DNA of 64,000 nucleotides from Arcanobacterium sp. GTDB taxonomy: Bacteria > Actinomycetota > Actinomycetes > Actinomycetales > Actinomycetaceae. Position numbers and translations under genes: made by a program. Where the stretch lies: contig JALFSN010000002.1 of assembly GCA_022778805.1 (NCBI GenBank), forward strand, positions 248,001-312,000, written 5' to 3'. This document shows positions 27,410 through 36,005 of the stretch, piece after piece (the stretch's first letter is position 1; every line of letters starts with the position of its first letter). A model generated the notes under the pieces. That model was not told where the DNA came from. It saw only the letters and a list, made by a program, of their open reading frames with translations, and did no database searches.

Positions 27410-30103
27410 TTATATGTATCCGCGATCACTGGCGTCATCGAGAATCTCTACTACTTCGCTGCCTGGGAAAGTATCAAGCACCACGTTGAGCCCCACCAAT
27501 GAACTGCTCGATATTTCAGGGTCATCTGGAGAGACTTCATCCCAAGGATCGTCAAATTGCTGTTCTTCAGTATCGCCAACTTTGATATCGCCAGCCTGCC
27601 CGCCGCCAGCATGCGCAGCGCCAGAGGCCACCGAAGAATTGTGCGAGGCTGCCGAAGAATCCTGCACAAGGCTGGCTACCCACCGCTCCGCCACACTATC
27701 GGGAGCGGCCGCCACACCAGATTCTGCAGATGCAGAGCGCTCGGCATCCATAGCCGCATACCGCTTGGCGAAAGATGGCGGCAAGTGAGTCGGGGGCGGA
27801 GCGGGCATATCCTGCGCAAAAAATGGCTCTGCTGGCTCGGCCGGATTCTCTGAAACAGCTGCCTGTGCCCGTTGGCTACTGTGCGGGCGCTGCTGCGCTG
27901 ATGCTGGCTCAGTTAATGCCAGCTCGGCCGTCTCAGCTGGCGCGCTTTCCGTCTCTTCATCAGTCGGTATCTCTTCGTCAGCTGATTCGTCATCGACATC
28001 GAGCAGCTGACTCAGAACGCCAGCTGGATCTGCCTCATCGCTGTCATTCTCGAAACCGTAGACCGGATCGAGCTCCGGAGCTTCCTCAGTATCCGGCGCA
28101 TCCTCAAGGCCCAGGGTATCTGCATTGGCAGCAAAGCCGCTCGGCTCAGCAGCTCCGCTATCGCCTTTTGGGTGAGCATCAGCGGTGGGAGTGCCCACGC
28201 GTCCTTCCACTCGCAGCGATATTCCCATAGCCTGCTCAATGGAATGAGCAAGAGCGGCCTGAGCACGCTTATTGTGATTGAATCCGGCAGCGGTGCCCTC
28301 ATCGGCAAATCCCATGACGAGCAGTTCATCGTCTACAGTCAGTGGGCCGCTGGCATGTTTGAGCATATTGCCAACGATCTTCGATTCAGCACTAGCAGCA
28401 GCCATGATGCGCGCCCACGCCGATTGAATCTGATCGAGCTGGGCGCTGCCAGTTTCACGCGTGGCGCGAGTTTCGTGCGTGACGGCATCACGTGCGCCAG
28501 ATTCCCTGCCGCGCACTCCCTGCGCCGAATTTTGTGCTTGCTTCTGCGTTTGCTTCTGCACTGGTAGATCGTTCTGCGGCGCAGCGGCTCGATTGTCCGC
28601 TTCTGCCGCTGACTGCGGTGGAATCGCTGCATCTGCTGGTGTGGCATCTGCAGGCGCAGCAACCGAGCGAGCAGAGGCAGCTGCCGCTGGTTCCGGCGTC
28701 ACAGCTGAAGATTCCGACGTAAAGCTCGGCATCGGCTGACGCCTTGGATCAGCTAAAGCTGGACGCGGCAAAGCTGGAGCGGCTCCGTCCTCTGCCCTTG
28801 CCGACACACCACCAGATGCACCACTCGGCACTCCACTTGACGCGCTTGGCGTTCCGCTTGATTCGCGTGGCGTCTCACTGGATACATTCGGCATTCCGCT
28901 CGGCGTAGAACCCGCAGGCGTAGCACGAGTCTGCATCACTGCCCCAGAAACACCAGCTGCCCCAAAATTTCTGGCAGAGCTTGACGCCTGCGCTAGCGCT
29001 AGCTCATCTGCCACGATCAGCCGCGCACACAGCAGCTCTAGCTGCATCCTCGGAGCAGTAGCCCCCACCATCGCCGTCAGCGCCTCATTCACCAAATCAG
29101 CCGCTCGTGAAGCCCGTGCCGCCCCAAGTTCGCCCGCCTGGCTCACCATCAGCGCATACTGATCATCTGGCACCGAGAGAAACACATCTTTTACGGAGTC
29201 TCCTGCGAGCGCAATAATCACCACATCGCGCAGCCGCTGCAACAAATCTTCCACGAAGCGGCGCGGATCGTGTCCACTCTTGACGACTTCGTCCACCACT
29301 GTGAAGAGTGCCGCCCCATCGCGGGCTGCTATTGCCGCCACTGCCTCATCGAGCAGATGCGCGGACGTGTAGCCCAGCAGAGCCACCGCTCGCTCATACT
29401 CAAGCACATTGCCCTGTGACCCCCCAATGAGCTGATCGAGCACGGAAAGCGTATCGCGCACCGAGCCCGTGCCGGCGCGCACCACTAAGGAGAGCACGTC
29501 GCGCCCCGCCTGCACTCCCTCACGCTCGCACACCTGCGTCAAATAATCTTCTAAGACGGCAGGCGGCACCAGCCGGAACGGATAGTGATGGGTGCGGGAG
29601 CGAATTGTGTCGATCACTTTTTCCGGCTCAGTGGTGGCAAAGATAAACTTCACATGTGGCGGCGGTTCCTCCACCAGTTTGAGCAGAGCATTAAAGCCCT
29701 GATTGCTCACCATATGAGCCTCGTCAATAATGTAGATTTTGAAGCGATCTCGCACCGGCGCAAAGCCCGCCTGCTCGCGCAGCTCACGGGCATCATCCAC
29801 ACCTCCGTGGGAAGCTGCATCCAGCTCCACCACGTCCAACGAGCCAGAGCCATCGCGCGATAGCTCTCGGCACGAATCGCATTGTCCACACGGGGTATCC
29901 GTGGGATATTCAGCGCAGTTCAAGCAGCGCGCTAAAATGCGTGCCGACGTGGTCTTTCCGCATCCGCGCGGGCCAGAAAACAGGTAGGCATGCGTGGTAT
30001 TGCCAGCGGCGAGCGCAGCCATCAGCGGTTTGATCACGTGCTCCTGGCCGATCACTTCTTGAAAGGTTTCAGGCCGGTAGCGGCGGTAGAGAGCTTTAGT
30101 CAC
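27410..30103 (-). CDS. dnaX: DNA polymerase III subunit gamma/tau
   Basis: The clamp-loader ATPase of replication. Residues 1-370 are the AAA+ core: Walker A GPRGCGKT (44-51), a four-Cys zinc module (CLNC...CGQC), DEAH box (IIDEAHM) and sensor motifs. The remaining 500 or so residues are a long Pro/Ser/Ala/Glu-rich tail with short repeats such as SSGTPSASSGVPS (near gene position 28800-28900), plus a segment (about 560-650) likely equal to the tau polymerase-binding domain. At 897 residues it is longer than most. GTG start, GAGGG just upstream. Confidence 0.95.
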   Translation of the reverse strand: MTKALYRRYRPETFQEVIGQEHVIKPLMAALAAGNTTHAYLFSGPRGCGKTTSARILARCLNCAEYPTDTPCGQCDSCRELSRDGSGSLDVVELDAASHGGVDDARELREQAGFAPVRDRFKIYIIDEAHMVSNQGFNALLKLVEEPPPHVKFIFATTEPEKVIDTIRSRTHHYPFRLVPPAVLEDYLTQVCEREGVQAGRDVLSLVVRAGTGSVRDTLSVLDQLIGGSQGNVLEYERAVALLGYTSAHLLDEAVAAIAARDGAALFTVVDEVVKSGHDPRRFVEDLLQRLRDVVIIALAGDSVKDVFLSVPDDQYALMVSQAGELGAARASRAADLVNEALTAMVGATAPRMQLELLCARLIVADELALAQASSSARNFGAAGVSGAVMQTRATPAGSTPSGMPNVSSETPRESSGTPSASSGVPSGASGGVSARAEDGAAPALPRPALADPRRQPMPSFTSESSAVTPEPAAAASARSVAAPADATPADAAIPPQSAAEADNRAAAPQNDLPVQKQTQKQAQNSAQGVRGRESGARDAVTHETRATRETGSAQLDQIQSAWARIMAAASAESKIVGNMLKHASGPLTVDDELLVMGFADEGTAAGFNHNKRAQAALAHSIEQAMGISLRVEGRVGTPTADAHPKGDSGAAEPSGFAANADTLGLEDAPDTEEAPELDPVYGFENDSDEADPAGVLSQLLDVDDESADEEIPTDEETESAPAETAELALTEPASAQQRPHSSQRAQAAVSENPAEPAEPFFAQDMPAPPPTHLPPSFAKRYAAMDAERSASAESGVAAAPDSVAERWVASLVQDSSAASHNSSVASGAAHAGGGQAGDIKVGDTEEQQFDDPWDEVSPDDPEISSSSLVGLNVVLDTFPGSEVVEILDDASDRGYI

Positions 30104-30160
30104 GCCCTCTATCTTACGCTGTGCCTCCCCAAAAATTTCACGCGCGAGCGTTGCACTAGT

Positions 30161-30973
30161 TCAGCGGTGCAAGGCGGCAAGCAGTTCCTCCACTGTAGGT
30201 TGCCCTGGCGCTGAAGCTGTACCAACCGTGCCAAACGTCGCTACCGAACCATAGGAGCCACCCTCAAAACGCGATCTCTTCCCCATTTCTCCCATAGAAA
30301 TAGCCATGATTGCACGCCTAGAACTGCGCGCGACGCGAGCGCAGACGTCGAGCAAATTCTGCACATCGGCGTCATCATGAGCCATGACGGCGAGCTTCGC
30401 CACCACCCCTGGAAGCTCAAGCATATCTTCGTACACGATTTGCATAATCTCTGGATCAGGCGTCTCAGACCAGTCGTGATGCGAAATGACGACGGTCAAT
30501 CCCATCTCCTGCGCACGCCGCGCCAGCGCTGGAGTGCCCTCAAACCAGTGCTCAAGATCAATGGCAATGCGCTCCGGTGGCACATCAATATGCATCAAGG
30601 TGTCGAGCATCTCGGCGAGCAAGAGCCGGTACCGGCCTGGCCGCAGTTTAGCTTCTCCCCCCTGCCCACTCGTGCGAATAGTGAGCAGTAATGGTATATT
30701 CGTCGCCGCTACAATCGGCGTCACGACGTCTTTTCCAAGCGGAGCAAACGACAGCTGCTCATGCGTGGCCAGCATGAAATCGCTACGCCACTCCACGATA
30801 TCAGCACCGGCAGCCTCCGCCGCCCGAGCCTCTTCCACCAGCATTTGAGCCGTCGTACCCGTGAGTGGGACAATCACGGATGGCCGCTCCCGTACTAGCT
30901 TGCCATCTGGGCCATACGCCGGTGCGAAGACCTCGGCTGCCGTGCGCCCCTCGTACTTCTCGTCACTGCCCAT
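30161..30973 (-). CDS. aroD: 3-dehydroquinate dehydratase, type I
   Basis: Third step of the shikimate pathway, via a Schiff-base lysine. The protein is 270 residues with the type I motifs DIVEWRSDFM, the catalytic His in ISHHDW and the Schiff-base Lys in VVAKLAVM. The ATG at 30971-30973 lies inside the last codons of hisC (11-nt overlap), which argues for coupled translation; an upstream extension would run fully inside hisC. Type I is less common than type II in Actinobacteria. Confidence 0.93.
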   Translation of the reverse strand: MGSDEKYEGRTAAEVFAPAYGPDGKLVRERPSVIVPLTGTTAQMLVEEARAAEAAGADIVEWRSDFMLATHEQLSFAPLGKDVVTPIVAATNIPLLLTIRTSGQGGEAKLRPGRYRLLLAEMLDTLMHIDVPPERIAIDLEHWFEGTPALARRAQEMGLTVVISHHDWSETPDPEIMQIVYEDMLELPGVVAKLAVMAHDDADVQNLLDVCARVARSSRRAIMAISMGEMGKRSRFEGGSYGSVATFGTVGTASAPGQPTVEELLAALHR

Positions 30974-32069
30974 TGCGCACCCACTCTTCATACGCTGCAA
31001 CCAACCGCTGCTGTGCCTGTGGCTCCGCCACCGTGACCCGCACGCCGTCACCCGCAAAAGCGCGCACGACCAGCCCATGCTTCAGACACATATCAGCAAA
31101 TGCACCCGAGCGCTCTGCCATATCGAACCAGATGAAGTTCGCTTGCGAAACTGGCCCTTGCCAGCCCAGCTCACGCAGGGCTGCCTGCACTTTTTCACGC
31201 TCTGCTACCACTTGACGCACTCGCTCGTCCACCTCGGGACGAGCGCGGAGCGCCGCCAGAGCAGCCACTTGGGCAAGGGCATTGACGCCAAATGGAGTAT
31301 TTGCCGATTGCAGTGCCGCAATCACGCTCGGCTCAGCCAGCGCGTAGCCACAGCGCAGACCGGCTAGACCATAGGCCTTGGAGAACGTGCGCAGCGATAT
31401 CACATTCGCATACTCCTGGACGAGCTCCACGCCGCGCACGGCGTCATCCATTACGACGAAATCTACATATGCCTCGTCTACTATCACCGGAATGGTGGCA
31501 GGTACGCGGGCGATAAAATCTCGCAGCTCGCTGTGCGTGAGTGCGCTGCCACTGGGATTATTGGGGGTGCACACCATCACTGCGCGCGTTTGATCGGTGA
31601 TAGCAGCGAGCATCCCATCGAGATCGCACGTGCCATCCGCCTGCAGCGCCACCGGCACTGGCTTTGCGCCGCTCATCTGAATAGCAATGGGATAGGCTTC
31701 AAAGGAGCGCCACGGCATCACCACGTCTGCGCCCTCACCAGCCACGCTGGCAATAATTTTTTCAATCAGCGCCACTGAGCCATTGCCGACACACACCTGC
31801 TGCGGCGACACCCCATGATAATCAGCTATGGCACTGGTGAGATCGGCATTACTCATATCAGGGTAGCGGTTGAGGCCAGAGAGATGTTCTTCCACTGCTT
31901 GCACGACTGACGGCAGTGTCGGAAATGGAATCTCATTGCTTGCCACCTTGATGACGCTGGGGTCAGGACTAGCTTTTCCTGCTATATATGCTGGCAGAGC
32001 CGTAATGTACGGACGAAAGAATTGTTGCGCTTGCGTCGTATCTGGTTGCGTGTGCGTCGTATCTGCCAT
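30963..32069 (-). CDS. hisC: Histidinol-phosphate / aromatic aminotransferase
   Basis: A PLP enzyme of fold type I, 368 residues. The PLP lysine lies in TFSKAYGLAGLRCGYAL, and CTPNNPSG and VDEAYVDF are the other cofactor motifs. It could use histidinol phosphate or, like actinobacterial HisC2/PhhC-type enzymes, phenylpyruvate; its pairing with aroD hints at an aromatic role. No other his genes are nearby. ATG at 32067-32069 with GAAGGTG upstream. Confidence 0.88.
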   Translation of the reverse strand: MADTTHTQPDTTQAQQFFRPYITALPAYIAGKASPDPSVIKVASNEIPFPTLPSVVQAVEEHLSGLNRYPDMSNADLTSAIADYHGVSPQQVCVGNGSVALIEKIIASVAGEGADVVMPWRSFEAYPIAIQMSGAKPVPVALQADGTCDLDGMLAAITDQTRAVMVCTPNNPSGSALTHSELRDFIARVPATIPVIVDEAYVDFVVMDDAVRGVELVQEYANVISLRTFSKAYGLAGLRCGYALAEPSVIAALQSANTPFGVNALAQVAALAALRARPEVDERVRQVVAEREKVQAALRELGWQGPVSQANFIWFDMAERSGAFADMCLKHGLVVRAFAGDGVRVTVAEPQAQQRLVAAYEEWVRNGQ

Positions 32070-32295
32070 GCCACACCTTCTACCTGCCGCTGACGGCGGT
32101 CGTTTCATTTCCTACACTGCTGCTTGCATTGCCGCACCGATATCACGATGCCGCATGAGTACTATTATGCTCTCTCAGAACAGCTGTGCGCGCATGTAAC
32201 CGCCCTCCACTGTGGCCTGCACAATCCAGCTTCTGCCCGATATAATGCAGATACGAGTGTGTAGGACACAGGTGGATAGATTTTCGGGAGGTCTT

Positions 32296-32589
32296 ATGAA
32301 GTTAGTACGCACAGCCTTGGTTTTTGGAACTGGATATGTGCTCGGGACGCGCGCCGGCCGTGAGCGCTACGAGCAGATAGTGGCTGGAGCACATAAGCTG
32401 TGGGAATCCAGCCCCTTCAAGCAAGGACGCGAAAAAGCAAAAGATGCCGCCGCTTTCACGTTCAAGCAGGCGAAGCACGCGGCCACTGGCAAAGCTAAAG
32501 AAGCCGCTGAAGCCGTGAAAATTAAGGTGACTAATCCCAACGATGATCTCGACGATTCCGTGATCGTCGTAGAGCCTATCGAAAACTGA
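32296..32589 (+). CDS. Small YtxH-like membrane-associated protein
   Basis: A 97-residue protein. The N terminus MKLVRTALVFGTGYVLGTRA is one hydrophobic segment with the GYVLGTRAGRERYEQI pattern of YtxH-like proteins, followed by Lys/Ala-rich helices (KAKDAAAFTFKQAKHAATGK) and an acidic end. GGGAGG is six bases before the ATG. Function is unknown, possibly stress-related. It is divergent from hisC. Confidence 0.85.
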   Translation: MKLVRTALVFGTGYVLGTRAGRERYEQIVAGAHKLWESSPFKQGREKAKDAAAFTFKQAKHAATGKAKEAAEAVKIKVTNPNDDLDDSVIVVEPIEN

Positions 32590-32689
32590 CGCGCCATTCC
32601 GCGCCTGCCCATCCCATGCCCACCGAATTGCGCCTCTAGCGTGCTCCTTAGCCCGCAATACTTAACGTGCCATACAGATGCCAATACGG

Positions 32690-32840
32690 CGCATTAAGAC
32701 TCCAGTGCGGCGGATAGACAGGCGAAGCGACAGGCGCAACGCGGCTAAGCGAACGCAGCGGCAAGCGCAGCCGGCGTGATAAGCGAGCACGGCTAGGCGA
32801 ACACGGCGAGCACAGCGCAATAGGCGAACGTACGACAGCC
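32690..32840. repeat. Degenerate GCGA/CGGC word-repeat spacer
   Basis: A 150-nt stretch made of drifting 10-15 nt words such as GGCGAACACGGCGAGCAC, AAGCGAACGCAGCGG and AGGCGAACG. No coding frame stands out. It lies between the convergent YtxH-like and App1 genes. Confidence 0.5.
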
Positions 32841-32843
32841 GCG

Positions 32844-33953
32844 TCAGCTGTGGAGCACTGCGCGCAATTTCTTCACAAGTGCAAATCCATCGGGGGCGCG
32901 TACTACGGGTGTGCCGTGCCGTTCGGTGTCGCTATCCGTGCGCGTAGTCTCTACTGGCTCTGCTGTGCCGTGTGAGAGCACCTGCTCAATCGGATTGAGT
33001 TCCCGCAAGGCAATTGCGCGCACCCGCGAGGGATGCTCACGGGCGAGATCGTCGTAGATAATCGGATCGTGCTGCCCGTCGTCACCCACTAATATCCACT
33101 TGATATTGGGAAACATGATGAGGAGATTGCGAAGCTGAGTTTTCTTGTGCGCCTCACTGTTGCGAAACAGCCCCGTGGGGGTAGGGCCCCAATCCGTCAT
33201 GAGCAGTGGCCCAATCGGAAAATTGTATTTTTGCAGGAACATCAGAATCGTCTCGTAGGTGTTCCAAGCGCCACTGGAGAGGTAGAACACAGGGGCATTC
33301 GGGGCATCTGCCAGCAGCTCCTGATACATCTGCGCCATCCCTGGCACCGGCTGGCGCGCATTGGTGTGCGCCACAAACGCATTCCACGCCGCGATAAAGA
33401 TTCGCGGCATCCACGTGACCACCACGGTATCGTCAATATCGGAGACGAGGCCACGGCGCACATACGGAGAGACGATCATTACTGGCGCTTTCGCCGGCGC
33501 TCCCGCTGCCGGAATCAGCAACGCATCGTGCCAACCAGGGGTCAAACCGTGGTCTTCCACCAGCAGATCGAGATAGCCTCCGCGATCTGTGCGGGTGTGG
33601 ATCTCCCGATCTCCAATACGCACCGTGACCGGCAGAAACCCTACTTGCGTGGTAAAGAACTGACGCCATCCACGCTGCGCCTCAGCCCCTTTATCGACCA
33701 CTTTCTGAGCAAAATCGCCCACCACCGACGTGGCGAGTGAATGCACTGTGCCAGGCTGAAAAGCAAGATTTGGACTCGCGGCCTGATCGCGCGGATCAGC
33801 CATAATGACCCGCGCCATCACTTTGACAGCGCGAGTGGAGCCATAGCCCATATAGGGGATGAGGTGCGGCAGCCATCCGCGCTTCCGCCGCCGCACAATT
33901 CCCCTGCGGTTGGCGGCATCGTCTAAAGCGCGCGCGAAATCAGCAAGTGCCAT
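32844..33953 (-). CDS. App1-family (DUF2183) phosphatase-like protein
   Basis: A 369-residue protein. The C-terminal half is the App1/DUF2183 domain of the HAD superfamily, with the catalytic SDIDDTVV motif, FYLSSGAWNTY, the lysine in HKKTQLRNLL and the acidic GDDGQHDP. Yeast App1 is a phosphatidate phosphatase; the bacterial substrate is unknown. The N-terminal 130 residues contain a beta-rich region. ATG with GGAG four to five bases upstream. A 16-bp palindrome lies 77 bp before the start. Confidence 0.9.
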   Translation of the reverse strand: MALADFARALDDAANRRGIVRRRKRGWLPHLIPYMGYGSTRAVKVMARVIMADPRDQAASPNLAFQPGTVHSLATSVVGDFAQKVVDKGAEAQRGWRQFFTTQVGFLPVTVRIGDREIHTRTDRGGYLDLLVEDHGLTPGWHDALLIPAAGAPAKAPVMIVSPYVRRGLVSDIDDTVVVTWMPRIFIAAWNAFVAHTNARQPVPGMAQMYQELLADAPNAPVFYLSSGAWNTYETILMFLQKYNFPIGPLLMTDWGPTPTGLFRNSEAHKKTQLRNLLIMFPNIKWILVGDDGQHDPIIYDDLAREHPSRVRAIALRELNPIEQVLSHGTAEPVETTRTDSDTERHGTPVVRAPDGFALVKKLRAVLHS

Positions 33954-34030
33954 AGTGCTCCACTACGCCACCACACGCCACACGATAGATATCAGCCACA
34001 CTCATATCGCACATACCATCACGATCATCT

Positions 34031-34046
34031 TTCACAAGATTGTGAA
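34031..34046. promoter_or_regulatory. TTCACAA-GA-TTGTGAA palindrome (candidate operator)
   Basis: A perfect 7-bp inverted repeat with a 2-nt centre, in the short gap between pgm and the App1 gene, 77 bp upstream of the App1 start. There is no T-run, so it looks more like a regulator site than a terminator. Confidence 0.45.
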
Positions 34047-34080
34047 TAATCCAGAGACCACGATTCTAACTGCTACGACG

Positions 34081-35760
34081 TCACAGCCCAAGAGCTGAAT
34101 CCACCACGTGCTTGGCTTCTTCCTGCACACGCGCCAGATGCTCAGGGCCTTTGAACGATTCTGCATAGATCTTGTAGACGTCCTCGGTACCACTTGGACG
34201 CGCCGCAAACCACGCATTCTCCGTCGTCACTTTCAAGCCGCCAATAGGAGCTCCGTTGCCAGGCGCATTCACAAGACGTGCCGTAATCGGTTCACCAGCG
34301 AGTTCCGTAGCGGTGACGTCGGTGGGAGAGAGAGCCGCCAGCTTCGCCTTCTGCTCTTTCGTGGCTGGAGCATCAATGCGCGCATATGAGCTGGCGCCAT
34401 ACGTGTCCACCAGCTCACGGTGCAGTTGGCTCGGAGTCTTACCCGTGACGGCGGTGATTTCCGAGGCGAGCAGATTCATGATGAGACCATCTTTATCCGT
34501 GCTCCACACTGTGCCATTCGTGCGTAGGAAGCTCGCTCCCGCGCTCTCTTCACCGCCAAATCCCGCGGTTCCCGCGAGTAACCCTGGCACGAACCACTTG
34601 AATCCAACCGGCACTTCCACCAGCTCTTTGCCCATGCCAGCTACCACGCGGTCAATGAGCGAGGAGGAAACGAGCGTCTTGCCCACTGAATTTGTGTGCC
34701 ACTGGGGGCGATGCGTAAAGAGATAGCTAATAGCCACAGCGAGATAGTGATTGGGGTTCATTAAGCCCCCATCCGGCGTCACGATACCATGGCGATCAGA
34801 ATCTGCATCGTTGCCCGTGGCGATGTCGAAAGGCGTATGCCCATCTGCATCCGGCGTCATCCGAGATCGCAGACTGGCCATCGCATACGGAGACGAACAG
34901 TCCATGCGGATTTTCCCATCCCAATCAAGGGTCATAAATGCCCACGTGGGATCTACTTCTTTATTGACGACGGTGAGATCTAAGCCGTAGCGCTGGCCAA
35001 TTTCTCCCCAGTATTCCACGCTTGCACCGCCCATTGGGTCTGCTCCAATGCGCACTCCAGCACTGCGGATAGCGTCAAAATCAATGACGGATGACAAATC
35101 TTCCACGTACGCTGAGAGATAATCGTGACGCCGCGTCGTCGGAGCAGCCAACGCTTGCTCATACGGCACACGCTTCACGGATTTCCAGCCCGCACGCAAA
35201 ATCTCGTTGGCACGAGCAGCAATCACCTTGGTGGCATCCGTATCTGCTGGCCCGCCATGAGGGGGATTGTATTTGAAACCCCCATCGCGTGGAGGATTGT
35301 GGCTCGGCGTGATCACAATGCCGTCGGCCAAACCAGGCCCGCTGGTGCGCACGCCCGCTTGGGTGCCCGCCCCATTCGCCGTCAAAATTGCCAGCGACAC
35401 TGCGGGAGTCGGCGTCCAGGAATCGCGAGCGTCGATACGCACTTCCACACCATTGGCAGCGAGTACCTCAAGGGCAGTTCGCTGAGCTGGCTCAGAGAGG
35501 GCGTGGGTATCGCGGCCAATATAAAGCGGACCATCCACTCCCTGACTGCGCCGATATTCCACAATTGCTTGAGTGATCGCCACGATGTGCGCCTCATTAA
35601 AAGCCGCATCGAAAGCGCTTCCCCGGTGCCCTGATGTACCGAACACCACCATTTGACTGGGATTTTCCGGATCAGGCTCACGGTCGTAATAAGCGGCGAG
35701 CAAATCGCTCACGTTGATGAGATCTTCTACTTGGGCAGGAGTGCCAGCTCGTTCATTCAT
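34081..35760 (-). CDS. pgm: Phosphoglucomutase (alpha-D-glucose phosphate-specific)
   Basis: Interconverts glucose-1-phosphate and glucose-6-phosphate. The 559-residue protein has the opening FGTSGHRGS, the phosphoserine loop [13 protein letters not shown], the metal loop [11 protein letters not shown], the sugar loop [12 protein letters not shown] and the C-terminal phosphate site ARPSGTED. These identify the Pgm (not phosphomannomutase ManB) subgroup. ATG start; no clear ribosome site is seen. Confidence 0.97.
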   Translation of the reverse strand: MNERAGTPAQVEDLINVSDLLAAYYDREPDPENPSQMVVFGTSGHRGSAFDAAFNEAHIVAITQAIVEYRRSQGVDGPLYIGRDTHALSEPAQRTALEVLAANGVEVRIDARDSWTPTPAVSLAILTANGAGTQAGVRTSGPGLADGIVITPSHNPPRDGGFKYNPPHGGPADTDATKVIAARANEILRAGWKSVKRVPYEQALAAPTTRRHDYLSAYVEDLSSVIDFDAIRSAGVRIGADPMGGASVEYWGEIGQRYGLDLTVVNKEVDPTWAFMTLDWDGKIRMDCSSPYAMASLRSRMTPDADGHTPFDIATGNDADSDRHGIVTPDGGLMNPNHYLAVAISYLFTHRPQWHTNSVGKTLVSSSLIDRVVAGMGKELVEVPVGFKWFVPGLLAGTAGFGGEESAGASFLRTNGTVWSTDKDGLIMNLLASEITAVTGKTPSQLHRELVDTYGASSYARIDAPATKEQKAKLAALSPTDVTATELAGEPITARLVNAPGNGAPIGGLKVTTENAWFAARPSGTEDVYKIYAESFKGPEHLARVQEEAKHVVDSALGL

Positions 35761-36005
35761 ACTCTCATCATCTCACCTTTTCGTGAACGAACACGAGTTT
35801 TTTGCACATGCGCATGTTACACACCACACAGCGTCCTGCATCCTGGACCATAGCTGCACTCCCCGAGCCACGGCCACGCACCAGAGCTCAGCTCAGGCCG
35901 CATCAGGCCACGAGAATGTGAGGTGCAACTACCGGCTGAGCGCACATCAGGCTGGCGACTCTAGGAGAATCAGGGCTCATCGACAGCGGCGCACATCAAA
36001 CCACA
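35761..36005. repeat. Spacer with CATCAGGCCAC-type repeats
   Basis: The word CATCAGGCCAC occurs near 35900 and 36004, and shorter CACATCAGG variants at 35944 and 35996. They add to the family of word-repeat spacers in this genome. No gene or clear terminator for copA. Confidence 0.45.
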
